A stretch of DNA of 64,000 nt from Trebonia kvetii (GTDB taxonomy: Bacteria; Actinomycetota; Actinomycetes; Streptosporangiales; Streptosporangiaceae). Made by a program: the position numbers and the translations under genes. Positions 17,377 through 27,717 of the stretch are shown here, piece by piece. The first letter of the stretch is position 1. Each line of letters opens with the position of its first letter. The DNA is taken from assembly GCF_007827045.1 (NCBI RefSeq), contig NZ_RPFW01000005.1, positions 577,835-641,834 of the forward strand. The letters are read 5' to 3'. The notes below the pieces were generated by a model. That model worked only from the letters and a program-made list of their open reading frames with translations. It searched no databases and was not told where the DNA came from.

Positions 17377-19872
17377 CTACTCGGTCCACAGGACCGCTGC
17401 GGGCCGCAGGCGGGCGGCGCGCCAGCCAGGCCAGAGGGCGATGAGGACCGCGATCAGCAAGGTGACCGGGATCGTCAGCAGGATGAGCGCCATCGGGATG
17501 TCCGGTGCGGGCGCGATCCCCGCGGCGTCGGCGAACGCCGCCCAGGCCTGCCGTCCCGCCAGCACGCCAAGCGGCAGGCCGGCCAGCAGCGCCACACAGC
17601 CGAATGCGCCGGCCTGCCACGCGACCAGGCGCAGCACCTGCCCGCGGCCGAGCCCGAGCGTCTTGAGCACCGCGAGGTCACGGCGCCGCCGCCGCACCCC
17701 GGTCAGCAGGACGTGCGCCAGGGTGCCCACCGCGAGGACCACCAGCAGGGCGCCGAGGACCAGCGGGGTGTCCCTGACGGATGCGTAGTCCCGGATGTCG
17801 CCCGGCCGCTGGTCCGAGGTGACTACGCAGGCGCCAGGCGGGCAGCCGGCCCGCGTGGCCAGCGCGGTCAGCGTCGCCGCCGCGCTCGCCTCGTCGGTGC
17901 CGGGGCGGTAGCGGATCAGGAAGAAGTTGTAGCAGGTGCCGGACGGGCAGGGGCTGTTCGGCGCTGGCTCTGACAGCACCGAGGCGGTGAGCAGGGCGCC
18001 GGTACCAAGGTCGGTGGGGCTGAAGGAGCCCCGGCTGAAGGCGGGGAGGATGACCTCGCCGACCACCCGCATGTTTCGCTTGACGGGCGGGCCGGTGACG
18101 GACGCGTGGTTGATCACCACCGCAATGTCCTGCCCGATCCTGACGTGCGCCGCGGCCATCGTCTTGGCGCCGAGCGCGATCTCACCCGGCCCGGCCGGCG
18201 CCCGGCCCGCCAGGATCGTCACGTAGCCGTCCCCTGGGCTGGCGGCCGCCGGGTCAAGCCCGATGGCCCCCACTAGCGTTCCGTTGACCTTTACCAGGCC
18301 GTAGTCGCCGCTCGCGAACCCGGTGACCGCCGGATCGGGGCGCAGCAGCTGGCCGGCCAGGTTCGCGGGGGCGGCCCCGAAGCCCAGGTCAAGCTCGGCG
18401 TCCCAGTTCTGCCCGTACTCATGCGGCGTGCCGACCAGTGTGACGAGGCTGGCGCCGAATACCAGCGCTCCCGCCACGGCGCCCACGGTGACCATGGTGG
18501 CGGCCAGCGCGCTGCGCACCGGCACGGCGGTGCTCCCGCGCCCCGGCTCGAACGCCATCCGCACGCCGAGACCGCCGGACACCGACCCCCACCGGCTCAG
18601 CGCCGCCCCTAGCGCCGACGGGCGGCCGCTAATCGCGGACGATCCCGCCGGCCCGGCCGCGCGGGTCGCCGCCCGCCACGCGGCCGGGGCCAGGATGGCC
18701 AGCGGCAGCAAGACGATGGCCGCGAAGCCGGCGCCAAGCACCAGCGGATCGACCGAGATTCCCGGAGACGGATCGGCCATCCGGGCCGGCCCGATCGGCA
18801 TCAGCGGCGATCCGGCGATCGCAATCGCCACCGCCAGCGTCGCTCCGGCCCCGGTCACCAGGGCCAGCCTGGCCAGCGAGACGGCCACGAGCACCGGGCG
18901 GGTCACGCCCAGGGCGCGGAGAGCCGGATATTGCGCCGCGTCCAGTGTGAGCTGACGGCTCAGCAGCTGGCTGAGTACCACCAGCGCGATCAGCGCGGCC
19001 AGCGTGGCGAACAGCGCTAGCGCTACCGCCTGCGGCTGGATGGCCCGCTGGGTGGCGCTGACCTGGTCGGCGGCGTTGAGGATGTCAACCGCGCCGCCCG
19101 TGCCCTGCTGCTGCCGCGTCCCCGCGTACCGCTTGGCGAGCCGCTCCGCCGCGGCGATGAACTGGGCTTCGACCGCGCCGGGCCGCAGGCGGACCGCGGC
19201 CTCCGCACAGCACGGGGCCGACCGGGCCGCCGCGGTCGCGGCGAACGGCGGGCTGAGCAGCGCGGTCGGCGCGCTGGCGAGCGCGACGCTGCTGACGACC
19301 TGGCTGTCGAATACGGCGATCCCGGTCACCTTGAACGACAGGATGAACTCCTTCGAGAACTCTTCGTTGGTGGTGACCGGATCGAGCGGGATGAAGCCCA
19401 GGCGCAGCGTGCCGCCGGGTGTCAGGTGCTCGAGGTCGGCGAGCTGCTGGTTGATCACCGCCGCGCCCGGCTCGCGGGGGCCGAACATCTGGCCCGCAAG
19501 CAGCTTCACCCGGTCGACGGTGGTCCCGTAGCTGCCGTCCGGGCTGGCTACCGCCTGCACCACCGGGCTTGCCGCCCGCACCCCGGGCGGCAGGGCCGCG
19601 TTGTAGAGCACCTCCGGTGCGACCGCCGCGGCCTGCGGCAGCCGCGCCAGCGCGGCGTAGTACCCGCTCGGGCCGGTGCCCTCGGGGACGACGCTCAGCT
19701 GGGAGGCGTCCGCCCACGCGCGCAGCCGGGGATAGGCGGTATCCGTGCGCCGCGCTCCGGCCGCCGCGCCAAGCACTACCCCGCCCACCAGGCCAAGCAA
19801 CAGCGCCAGGCTCGCCAGGGCACGCCAGCGCCCGCGCATCTCAACCCACATCACCAGCCAGAACGCCGTCAC
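17377..19872 (-). CDS. FtsX/MacB-like ABC transporter permease
   Basis: An 831-residue membrane protein with two FtsX-type permease units: one N-terminal membrane segment, a large extracytoplasmic domain, a three-helix bundle (QPQAVALALFATLAALIALV onward), a second extracytoplasmic domain and a C-terminal bundle with the coupling motif RRRRRDLAVLKTLGLGRGQV. The second external domain has two Cys pairs (CPSGTCYN, CPPGACVV) that may form disulphides. I start at GTG 19872, where similarity begins, after CAAGG. No ATP-binding gene is adjacent, although these permeases need one. The substrate is unknown; lipids or lipoproteins are typical. Confidence 0.85.
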   Translation of the reverse strand: MTAFWLVMWVEMRGRWRALASLALLLGLVGGVVLGAAAGARRTDTAYPRLRAWADASQLSVVPEGTGPSGYYAALARLPQAAAVAPEVLYNAALPPGVRAASPVVQAVASPDGSYGTTVDRVKLLAGQMFGPREPGAAVINQQLADLEHLTPGGTLRLGFIPLDPVTTNEEFSKEFILSFKVTGIAVFDSQVVSSVALASAPTALLSPPFAATAAARSAPCCAEAAVRLRPGAVEAQFIAAAERLAKRYAGTRQQQGTGGAVDILNAADQVSATQRAIQPQAVALALFATLAALIALVVLSQLLSRQLTLDAAQYPALRALGVTRPVLVAVSLARLALVTGAGATLAVAIAIAGSPLMPIGPARMADPSPGISVDPLVLGAGFAAIVLLPLAILAPAAWRAATRAAGPAGSSAISGRPSALGAALSRWGSVSGGLGVRMAFEPGRGSTAVPVRSALAATMVTVGAVAGALVFGASLVTLVGTPHEYGQNWDAELDLGFGAAPANLAGQLLRPDPAVTGFASGDYGLVKVNGTLVGAIGLDPAAASPGDGYVTILAGRAPAGPGEIALGAKTMAAAHVRIGQDIAVVINHASVTGPPVKRNMRVVGEVILPAFSRGSFSPTDLGTGALLTASVLSEPAPNSPCPSGTCYNFFLIRYRPGTDEASAAATLTALATRAGCPPGACVVTSDQRPGDIRDYASVRDTPLVLGALLVVLAVGTLAHVLLTGVRRRRRDLAVLKTLGLGRGQVLRLVAWQAGAFGCVALLAGLPLGVLAGRQAWAAFADAAGIAPAPDIPMALILLTIPVTLLIAVLIALWPGWRAARLRPAAVLWTE

Positions 19873-20089
19873 AGCACCTTGCCCCGTCTCCAGCGAGCCC
19901 ACGCGAACCGTGCTCAATAGCCGAATTTCATCGGCAGCGCGTCTGCGCGTCAATCATGCAGGCGTCATGCCGTGGTGGTGCTGACACGAGGATTTCGTGC
20001 TGGCCAGCTGCCTGGTCATGCCGCGCCGGAGTGCCCGCCGCCCGGCGCGCGTCCCAGCACCAGCTGGAATGTCCGACCCGGAGCCTACG

Positions 20090-22381
20090 ATGGACGGCAT
20101 GGCTGTCCATCTGACGCACTGGGGGACGTTCGAGGCGGTTAGCGATGGGGAGCGGCTGACCGAGGTGCGGCCGTGGGCCGGCGACCCGGAGCCGATGCCG
20201 CAAATCGGCAATGTCGCCTCGGCCCAGCATCACCCGGCCCGCATCGCCCGGCCGCACGTGCGCAAGGGCTGGCTGGACCATGGCCCGGGCGCGCCGCGGC
20301 GCGGCGACGAGCCGTTCGTCCCCGTGTCCTGGGACAGGGCGTTTGACCTGCTGGCCGGGGAACTGCGCCGGGTCTACCGTGATCACGGGGCGCAGGCGGT
20401 GTACGGCGGCTCGTACGGCTGGGCAAGCGCGGGACGGTTCCACCACGCGCAGAGCCAGGTGCACCGGTTCCTGAACGTCCTCGGCGGCTACGTCCGGCAC
20501 GTGAACAGCTACAGTCTCGGCACCTCCACGGTGCTGCTGCCGCACGTGATCGCCGACGTGGACGTGCTGCTCAGCCAGGCCACGGCCAAGTCTGTGCTCG
20601 CGGAGCACAGCGAAATGGTGGTCGCCTTCGGCGGGCTGTCGCCGAAGAACGCGGCGGTGTCGCCCGGCGGAGTGTCGCGGCATAACACTCGCGGCTGGGT
20701 GAAAGCCGCCCGCGCACGGGGCTGCCGGTTCGTCACGGTGAGCCCGATCCGCGACGACACGCCCGCCGAGGCACAGGCGGAATGGATCGCGCCGTTGCCG
20801 GGCACCGACGCCGCGCTGATGCTCGCGCTCGCCCACGTGCTTGACGCCGACGGCCTGGCTGACACCGGTTTCCTTGACCGTTACACGGTCGGGTACCCGC
20901 GGTTCGCCCGCTACCTTCGCGGTGCCGCGGACGGCGTCGTCAAGGACCCCGCGTGGGCCGAGGCGATCACGGGTGTGCCCGCGGCGCGCATCACCGAACT
21001 CGCCCGCGAGATGGCGGCGGCGCGCACCCTGGTGACCGTCAGCTGGTCGCTGCAGCGTGCCCGCCACGGGGAGCAGCCGCTGTGGCTCGGCGTGGTGCTC
21101 GCCGCCATGCTCGGCCAGATCGGGCTGCCTGGCGGTGGTTTCGGCCATGGCTACGGATCCACGTCCCTGGTCGGCGAGCCAAAGCCCCAGCTGTCGGTGC
21201 CGCGGCTGTCGCAGGGCAGGAACGGGGTCTCCGCGTTCATCCCGGTCGCGCGGATCGCCGACATGCTGCTGAATCCCGGTGCGGCCTATGACTACAACGG
21301 GCAGCGGCTGACCTACCCCGACATCCGGCTGGTGTACTGGTGCGGCGGCAACCCCTTCCACCACCACCAGGACCTCGCGCGGCTGCGCGAGGCGTTCACC
21401 CGGCCGGAGACGGTGGTGGTGCATGACCCGTTCTGGACGGCGACCGCGCGGCATGCCGACATCGTGCTGCCGGTCACCATGACCATCGAACGTGACGACT
21501 ACGGCTCAGGGCAGAACGACAGGATGTTCTTCCCGATGCCCGCGCTCACCCGGCCGCACGGCGAAGCCAGGGACGACTACGCCATCTTCGCGGGCCTGTC
21601 GGATCGGCTCGGCACGGGCAAGGACTTCACCGAGGGCCGCACCGCGATGGAGTGGCTGCGGCACCTGTACGACGAGTGGCGGGGCAACCTGGCCGAGCGG
21701 GGACACGCGGTACCGGGCTTCGACGAGTTCTGGGCAGGAGAGGGCCTCGAACTGCCGGTGGCCAGCGAGCCGCAGGTGGCGTTCGCCGACTTCCGCGCCG
21801 ACCCCGACGCTCACCCGCTCAGCACGCCGTCCGGCAAGATCGAGATCTTCTCCGCGACCATCGACAGCTTTCAGTACCAGGACTGCCCGGGCCTCCCGGT
21901 CTGGCGCGAGCCGGACGAATGGCTCCGCTCCCCGGCCGCCAAGCGCTTCCCGCTGCAACTGGTGGCCAACTAGCCGAAGTCCCGGCTGCACAGCCAGCTG
22001 GACGTCGGCGCGCACAGCCAGTCGGTCAAGATCGCCGGGCGCGAGCCGGTGCGGATGCACCCCGCCGACGCGGCAGCCCGCGACCTGCGCGACGGCGACA
22101 TCGTCCGGATATTCAACGACCGGGGTGCCTGCCTGGCCGGGCTCGCCGTCGACGACGCGCTGCGGCCGGGGGTCGCCCAGCTTTCCACCGGCGCCTGGTA
22201 TGACCCGGACCCAGCTGACCCGGGCTTTTGCCGTCACGGCAACCCCAACGTGCTCACCGCCGACCGGCCCTCGTCGACCCTCAGCCAGGGCTGCACCGGC
22301 CAGCTGACCCTCGTCGAGGTAGAGCCGTACCACGGCACCCCGCCGGAGCTGGCTGTCACGCGACCTCCCGCGACCGCCTGA
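20090..22381 (+). pseudogene. Molybdopterin oxidoreductase of the BisC/DMSO/TMAO reductase type, interrupted by amber TAG
   Basis: The gene encodes a Mo-bis-MGD enzyme that reduces sulphoxides or N-oxides. The N-terminal part has THWGTFEAV and the Mo-ligand Ser region YGGSYGWASAGRFH (Ser near residue 108), then RLVYWCGGNPFHHHQDL and DPFWTATARHADIVLPVT. At 21971-21973 TAG replaces a sense codon in LVAN-TAG-PKSRLHSQLD. Relatives have Gln there (ANQPKxRLHSQLD), one base from TAG. The same frame then continues for 136 codons through the dinucleotide-binding domain (KIAGREPVRMHPADAAARDL) to TGA 22381. The truncated 627-residue product would lack that domain. No twin-arginine signal is visible, so a cytoplasmic enzyme is likely. 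Confidence 0.88.
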
Positions 22382-22522
22382 GGCGTGCGTCTGCACCTAG
22401 ACCGACCGCGACGAGCGGGAGCAGTAGGTCAATCGACCCTGGCGATTGGCTGTTCCGGTTGACGCTCGCCGGCGCGCCGCACGACGATTAGGACGAGGGT
22501 CAACAAACAGAAGGGGAAACCC

Positions 22523-23080
22523 GTGATCTTGATCAACATCAAGATGCAGATCCGGCCGGAGAAGATGGATCAGTGGCTGGCGCTGGCGGACGCCTACGCC
22601 AGGGACGTCAACTCCGAGGACGGTTGCCTCTTCTTCCAGTTCGCCAGGAGCCTTACCGACGACAACGAGTTCATCTGCATCGAGGGCTTCACCGATGCCG
22701 ACGCGGGCGGCGCGCACGTCAGGCAGCCCTACGTGAAGAAGTTCTTCGAGACCGCGCCCGATCTGGTGGCCACCCAGCCGCAGATCATCTACATCGACAC
22801 CCCGCATGACGGCTTCGGCCCGATGGGGGAGATCCAGCCGCGGTTAGCGGCTGAGCACGCCGGCCGCGCCTCAGCCCGGCTGAACTGGACGCGGCGGCGG
22901 ACACCGAGCATCGCCAATGGCCATGACCATGTGCAGCCCCAGCAGCGGACCATGTACCCTCGGCGCGACATGATAATGGAAGCGGCGTTGATGCCTTTTT
23001 GGGGTAGATGTGACTGGCGGGTCCGCCGCGGCGAACAGGTGTTCAACGTCGCCCGGCTGGCCAGCACGGAGCGTGCGTAA
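22523..23080 (+). CDS. Antibiotic biosynthesis monooxygenase (ABM) domain protein with readthrough tail
   Basis: Residues 1-107 are a complete cofactor-free ABM domain of the YgiN type (MILINIKMQIRPEKMDQWLA to HDGFGPMGEIQPR), thought to oxidise quinones or aromatic substrates. The family normally ends here. The DNA reads CGG TTA GCG; removing one T gives CGG TAG, a stop. The remaining 78 residues are low-complexity and unlike any domain I know, so a one-base insertion at 22844-22845 probably removed the stop. GTG 22523 follows AAGGGG by 6 bp. The tail ends exactly before the ATG of the next gene. Confidence 0.75.
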   Translation: MILINIKMQIRPEKMDQWLALADAYARDVNSEDGCLFFQFARSLTDDNEFICIEGFTDADAGGAHVRQPYVKKFFETAPDLVATQPQIIYIDTPHDGFGPMGEIQPRLAAEHAGRASARLNWTRRRTPSIANGHDHVQPQQRTMYPRRDMIMEAALMPFWGRCDWRVRRGEQVFNVARLASTERA

Positions 23081-25567
23081 ATGACCGCCGTACAGCATGG
23101 TCTGGACGAGCTTGGAGCCGAACGGGAGCAGGGCGCTGCCGTCATGCCGCTATCGCTGCGCGGCCTGGTCTCCGGCCTGTTCAAGTGCGCGCCCGCGACC
23201 ATGTGCTATCTGGCCGTGGTCTGGGTCGCCGGGCTGCTCGCGGGCAGCATTGCACACGGGCCGTCACCGTGGCTGTCCGGCCGTGTCGGCGCCGGCCTGC
23301 CGTCACTCGGGCACGGGTACTGGTGGACTCCGCTTAGCGCTGGCCTGTGGGCGTCCGGCCTGGACAGCTATCTGACCATTACGGTGCTTGGCCTGCTGAT
23401 CCTCGCGCCGGCCGAGCACCGGATGGGGATTACCCGCACGTTTACCACGCTGCTTGTCAGCCAGACGGCCGGGCTGCTGCTGGCCGCCGGCCTCATCAAG
23501 CTGGCCGAACGGGCACACGAGGCGTGGCCAGGCACCCTGGCCGGGGAGACGGCCGTCGGCGTGCTGCCCGGCATGCTCGGCGTCGGTTTCGCCCTGAGCT
23601 GCACGCTTACCCCGTTGTGGCGCGGGCGGCTGCGCCTGCTGCTGAGCGCCGCGATCGCGATCAGCGTGATGTACATCGGGCACCTGGAGCAGCTCGGGCT
23701 GGCCTGCGGCGCGGCAGTCGGCCTCGTCGTCATGGCGCTGACGTACGACCGTGCCTGGCCATGGGCGGTACCGCGCGGGCCCAAGCACGAGGTGCGGGTG
23801 CTGGTGGGCGTGCTCGTCGCGGTGCCCGCGCTCGGCGGCATCATGGCCGCGCTTGCCGCCAGCGCGCACGGCCCGATGACCCTGTCTTCCCTGCTGTTCA
23901 CCGCCCAGGGGGGCGTGCCGGTGCAGGCCGGCCCCGCGCTGCTGCTGCTACTGTGCGCCTACGGGCTGCACCGCGGGCGGCGCCTCGCCTGGTGGCTCGC
24001 GGTGGTCATCAACCTGATCGTGCTCGCCGCCAGCGTCTGGGTCGTCTATGCGGTCGAGTCCGGACCAACCGCGCGCATGGCCAGGCCAGACATCTGGACA
24101 CGGACGATTCTGCCGGCCAGAGAGGCGACGGTCCTGTCGCTCGTCACGCTGGCAGTGCTGCTTGTCACCTGCCGCCGCTTCGACCAGACCTCAGACGGCG
24201 AGGCGGTCAGGAAGCTGACGGCCACCCTGGCCGCCGCGCTTGGCGTCTGCCTTGGCGCGTTCCTGCTGCTCGGCTACCTGCTGCGGGGCCACCTGGGCGC
24301 CCATCCCGAAGTGGGCGGCCGGGCGCCGGACCTGCCGGTCCGGTTCTTTGGCAGCATGTTGTTCAGCAATCGCTTCCTGCCGGCGGGCCTGGCCGTGCGG
24401 CTGCTGTACGTCTGGGTCTTCCTGTCGTTCTGGATGGTGGTTCTCGGCGCGCTTACCGCGTTCTTCGTGCACACCCGCACCAACCGGGACGCGAACGCTG
24501 CGGCCAGGGCGCGGGAAATACTCAGCCGCGGCGGCTCGACGCTTTCCTACATGTCGACCTGGCCGGGAAACGCCTACTGGTTCAGCACGGACGGACGAGC
24601 CGCGATCGCCTACCGGGCCATCGCCGGCGTCGCGATGACCATCGGCGAGCCATTCGGCGAGCCGGCCGCAATCGACTCCGCGATCGCGGAGTTCGCCGGC
24701 TTCTGCGCGGAGCGCGCCCTGCAGCCCTGCCTCTATAGCGTCACAGCGCGGACTCGCACTGCGACGCAGCGGCTCGGCTGGCGGTCGGTGCAGATCGCCG
24801 AGGACGCGCTGCTCCCGCTGGGGAACCTGCAATTCGCCGGCAAAAAGTGGCAGACCATTCGGGCCGCCATGAATAAGGCGGCCAGGGAAGGCATCACCGC
24901 CGAATGGTGGGCCTATCAGGAGATGCCTGCCGAACTCCGCGGCCAGATCCAGCAGATTTCCAGGAAATGGATGGCGGACAAGGGCCTGCCCGAGATGAAC
25001 TTCATGCTCGGCGGTCTTAACGAGCTCGATGACCCCAACGTCCGCTGCCTGGTCGCGGTCGACGCGGACCGCAAGCTGCACGCCATCACCAGCTGGCTGC
25101 CCGTCTACGAGGCGGGCCGCCCCGTCGGCTGGACGATCGACCTCATGCGCAGGAACACCGAGGGCACGGTCCGCGGCGTGATGGAGTTCCTGATCACCAC
25201 GGCGGCGCTGACCTTCCAGGAGGAAGGGGCGCGCTTCGTCAGCCTTTCCGGCGCGCCGCTCGCCGGGCTAGACCGCGGCGAGGGCTGCGAGCAGCCACGC
25301 GCGCTGCAGCGTGCGCTTGAGGTAATCGGCGACGCCATCGAGCCGGCCTACGGATTCCAGTCGCTGCGGCAGTTCAAGGACAAGTTTCAGCCGGTCTACG
25401 AGCCGCTTTACCTCACCTACCCCGATCCGGCCGCGCTCGGCCCGATCGCCATCGCGATCGGCAGCGTCTACCTGCCCCACCCCATCTCCCGGCAGGGCCT
25501 GCGCACGCTCGCCAGGCTCCGCAGGGACCGCCCGCAGGCGAAAGAGCGGTCACCGGTCAGCAGCTGA
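23081..25567 (+). CDS. DUF2156 (MprF/LysX-like lysyltransferase) membrane protein
   Basis: An 828-residue bifunctional membrane protein. Residues 30-470 contain about 10-12 hydrophobic segments; the first part resembles a rhomboid-like fold (GHGYWWTPLSAGLWASGLDS, then APAEHRMG). From about residue 480 comes a DUF2156 GNAT-like domain (STWPGNAYWFSTDGRAAIAY, then RTRTATQRLGWRSVQIAEDA and YGFQSLRQFKDKFQPVYEPL). In MprF-type proteins this domain transfers lysine or another amino acid from tRNA to phosphatidylglycerol, lowering surface charge and sensitivity to cationic peptides. That activity is inferred. ATG 23081 abuts the previous stop; ATG 23144 is an alternative start. Confidence 0.85.
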   Translation: MTAVQHGLDELGAEREQGAAVMPLSLRGLVSGLFKCAPATMCYLAVVWVAGLLAGSIAHGPSPWLSGRVGAGLPSLGHGYWWTPLSAGLWASGLDSYLTITVLGLLILAPAEHRMGITRTFTTLLVSQTAGLLLAAGLIKLAERAHEAWPGTLAGETAVGVLPGMLGVGFALSCTLTPLWRGRLRLLLSAAIAISVMYIGHLEQLGLACGAAVGLVVMALTYDRAWPWAVPRGPKHEVRVLVGVLVAVPALGGIMAALAASAHGPMTLSSLLFTAQGGVPVQAGPALLLLLCAYGLHRGRRLAWWLAVVINLIVLAASVWVVYAVESGPTARMARPDIWTRTILPAREATVLSLVTLAVLLVTCRRFDQTSDGEAVRKLTATLAAALGVCLGAFLLLGYLLRGHLGAHPEVGGRAPDLPVRFFGSMLFSNRFLPAGLAVRLLYVWVFLSFWMVVLGALTAFFVHTRTNRDANAAARAREILSRGGSTLSYMSTWPGNAYWFSTDGRAAIAYRAIAGVAMTIGEPFGEPAAIDSAIAEFAGFCAERALQPCLYSVTARTRTATQRLGWRSVQIAEDALLPLGNLQFAGKKWQTIRAAMNKAAREGITAEWWAYQEMPAELRGQIQQISRKWMADKGLPEMNFMLGGLNELDDPNVRCLVAVDADRKLHAITSWLPVYEAGRPVGWTIDLMRRNTEGTVRGVMEFLITTAALTFQEEGARFVSLSGAPLAGLDRGEGCEQPRALQRALEVIGDAIEPAYGFQSLRQFKDKFQPVYEPLYLTYPDPAALGPIAIAIGSVYLPHPISRQGLRTLARLRRDRPQAKERSPVSS

Positions 25568-26814
25568 CCCGCCCCGAATCGGCGCGAGCCTGGTCAGGGC
25601 CATGTTGGCGGCGAACAGCAGCAGCGCGAGCACGACGACCGCCGGACCGAGCACCGCCAGGCTGGTCTGGTCGATCAGCAGCCCGATGACGGCGGAGATC
25701 CCGGACCCGCCGGCGGCCGCGGCGCCGACCTGCCAGGCGATCGCGTGCTTGGCGCGTTCCTCGCCGATCCGCCGCGGCGTGACGGCGATGAGGGCGGGGA
25801 AGACGCCGGCGAGCGACCCGCCGAGAAGGACGAATGCCAGGACGGTCGCAGCGGGTTCGGGCTGCCACCAGATCAAGCCACTGGAACCGATGGCGGTGAG
25901 CAGGCCGGACCCGATCACCGTTTGTGCCGGGACCTGCCGGGCGGGAAGGGCGAGGCCGATCCGTACGGCGGTCAGCGCGCCCCAGTAGCCGAAGGCGGCA
26001 AGCCCCGCGGCCGATGCCGACAGGCCCAGCTGGCCGCGCAGGAAGCTCGTCTCCCACTGGCCCGCGGCCACCTCGAGCCCGGTGTACAGGAAGAACACGA
26101 TCAAGCCAAGCGCCAGGACCGTGACAACCCGCCGCTGGCTCCAGCCATCGGCCGGGTTTGCCGGCCGGGCGGGGCCCGCTGTGCCGGGATCCTCGAAGGC
26201 AGCGGACCCCGTCGCGGATACGGGGGCCGCCACGGCGGCAGCCACCGGAGCGGGCACACTGCGCCGGTAGGCGATCCAGCAGACGGCGGTCAGCACGTTG
26301 AGCGCGCCGAGCACCAGATAGGCGGGCCGCCAGGAGCCGCCGATGATCGCGACGGTGACCACGAGCGGCCCGATCGCGGTGCCCACGCCGTAGAAGCCGT
26401 GCAGCAGGTTGAGCAGCCGGGTCCGGCCGGTGAGCCCGACGGCGGTGTTGAGGCCGCCGTCCATCATTCCATGCCGGCGCCCACCAGCGGGCCGACGCAG
26501 AGCACGAGCCACAGCCCGGGCGCCACCGCGTAGCAGACGCCGCCGACCGCGCCGCAGACGGCGGCGACGGCCAGCACGGCGGCCGCCCCCGCCCGCTGGA
26601 TGAGCCGGCCGACGAAGGCCGCGATGACCACGGAACCGACGGTGTTCACCAGCAGGATGAGGCCGAGGTCTCCAATGGGTGCGCCGAAGCTGCGGCGCAT
26701 CGCCGGCCAGGCCGTGCCGAGCATCCCGTCGGGCATGCCGAGAACGACAAACGTGCCAAGGCTCAGCAGGTCGAACTTCCGGCTAATCGCGGTGGCCATC
26801 GGGAAGCAGTCCAT
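25550..26814 (-). pseudogene. MFS transporter, frameshifted
   Basis: A 12-helix major facilitator gene in two frames. The 5' part (MATAISRKFDLLSLGTFVVL...) carries helices 1 to 3 and ends LVGAGME-stop. The 3' part resumes with GMMDGGLNTAVGLTGRTRLL and contains the remaining helices. Near 26468 the DNA reads ATG GAA TGA TGG; one extra G gives ATG GGA ATG ATG GAC (GMGMMDGG), the standard helix-4 sequence. The lesion is a single lost base. The gene is divergent from the DeoR regulator, which may have controlled it. Its end overlaps the end of the DUF2156 gene by 18 bp. Confidence 0.85.
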
Positions 26815-26880
26815 CGCACTATTGACCCTCAGCACAAGAGTGCGACATCATCGGGCAATAGCGGTCAGGAGATGGTCAAC

Positions 26881-27678
26881 ATGATGCCAACACAGCGACG
26901 CCAGGCGATCCTCGCCGAGGTTCGCAAGGCGAGCGCCGTGTCGGCAGAGGACCTGGCCGGGATGTTCGGCGTGTCAGTCGAGACGATCCGCCGCGACCTG
27001 CGCGGGCTGCGAGACCAGGGCCTGCTCGAGCTCGTCTACGGCGGCGCGCTCTCCGTGCAGTCCACCGAGGGCACGTTCGCCGTGCGCAGCACCACGCACC
27101 ACGAACGCAAGCGCGCGCTCGCCGCGCTCGCCGCCAGCCTGGTTCAGCCGCAGGACACGATCATCATCGACATCGGCACGACGGCCCTCGAGGTCGCAAG
27201 GGCACTGCCCGCGGACTTCTGCGGGCGCGTGCTCACCAATTCGGTACCCGTCGCCATGGAGCTATCGGCCAGGGACGAGATCGAGCTGCTGCTGTCCGGC
27301 GGCCAGGTGCGGGCCGGCGACGCGGCCTGCTACGGCGCGCAGGCCGACGCCTTCTTCGCGCAGGTCTTCGCGGACAAGGCGTTCCTCGGCTCAGGCGGCG
27401 TGCACGCCGAGGCCGGTCTTACCGACTACTACCCCCACGAGGTCGCGACGCGGCGCGTGATGATCGCGCACGCCGGCGCCTCCTACGTGCTCGCCGACTC
27501 GAGCAAGCTCGGCAAAGTCGCCGTGCACCGGGTCTGCGCGCTCGCCCAGGTAACCGCCATCGTCACCAACGCTGATAACAGCAACATCGCAGCCGAGGCC
27601 GCGAAAGCGCTCGCCGCCGCGGACTGCGACATCCTGCGGGCACCGGTCCTGGAGACCACCCCGCAGCAACCTGGTTAA
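26881..27678 (+). CDS. DeoR/GlpR family transcriptional regulator
   Basis: A 265-residue sugar-phosphate-responsive repressor. The N-terminal winged helix is TQRRQAILAEVRKASAVSAE then DLAGMFGVSVETIRRDLRGL, and the sensor domain has DTIIIDIGTTALEVARAL and KAFLGSGGVHAEAGLTDYYP. I chose ATG 26881 because AGGAG (26867-26871) lies 9 bp before it; ATG 26872 is too close. It is the first gene of an operon with permease, kinase and two flavoproteins, and probably senses the phosphorylated product of the kinase. The damaged MFS gene is divergent and could share the regulator. Confidence 0.92.
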   Translation: MMPTQRRQAILAEVRKASAVSAEDLAGMFGVSVETIRRDLRGLRDQGLLELVYGGALSVQSTEGTFAVRSTTHHERKRALAALAASLVQPQDTIIIDIGTTALEVARALPADFCGRVLTNSVPVAMELSARDEIELLLSGGQVRAGDAACYGAQADAFFAQVFADKAFLGSGGVHAEAGLTDYYPHEVATRRVMIAHAGASYVLADSSKLGKVAVHRVCALAQVTAIVTNADNSNIAAEAAKALAAADCDILRAPVLETTPQQPG

Positions 27679-27717
27679 CCCCCTAGCCCCCGAGGCCCTG
27701 AGGGAGACGCGATACCC

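Noticed and set aside
19928..21454. Long minus-strand open frame (508 codons) opposite the molybdoenzyme gene
   Set aside because: Arg/His/Gln-rich composition with no domain; it is the antisense shadow of a high-GC coding region.
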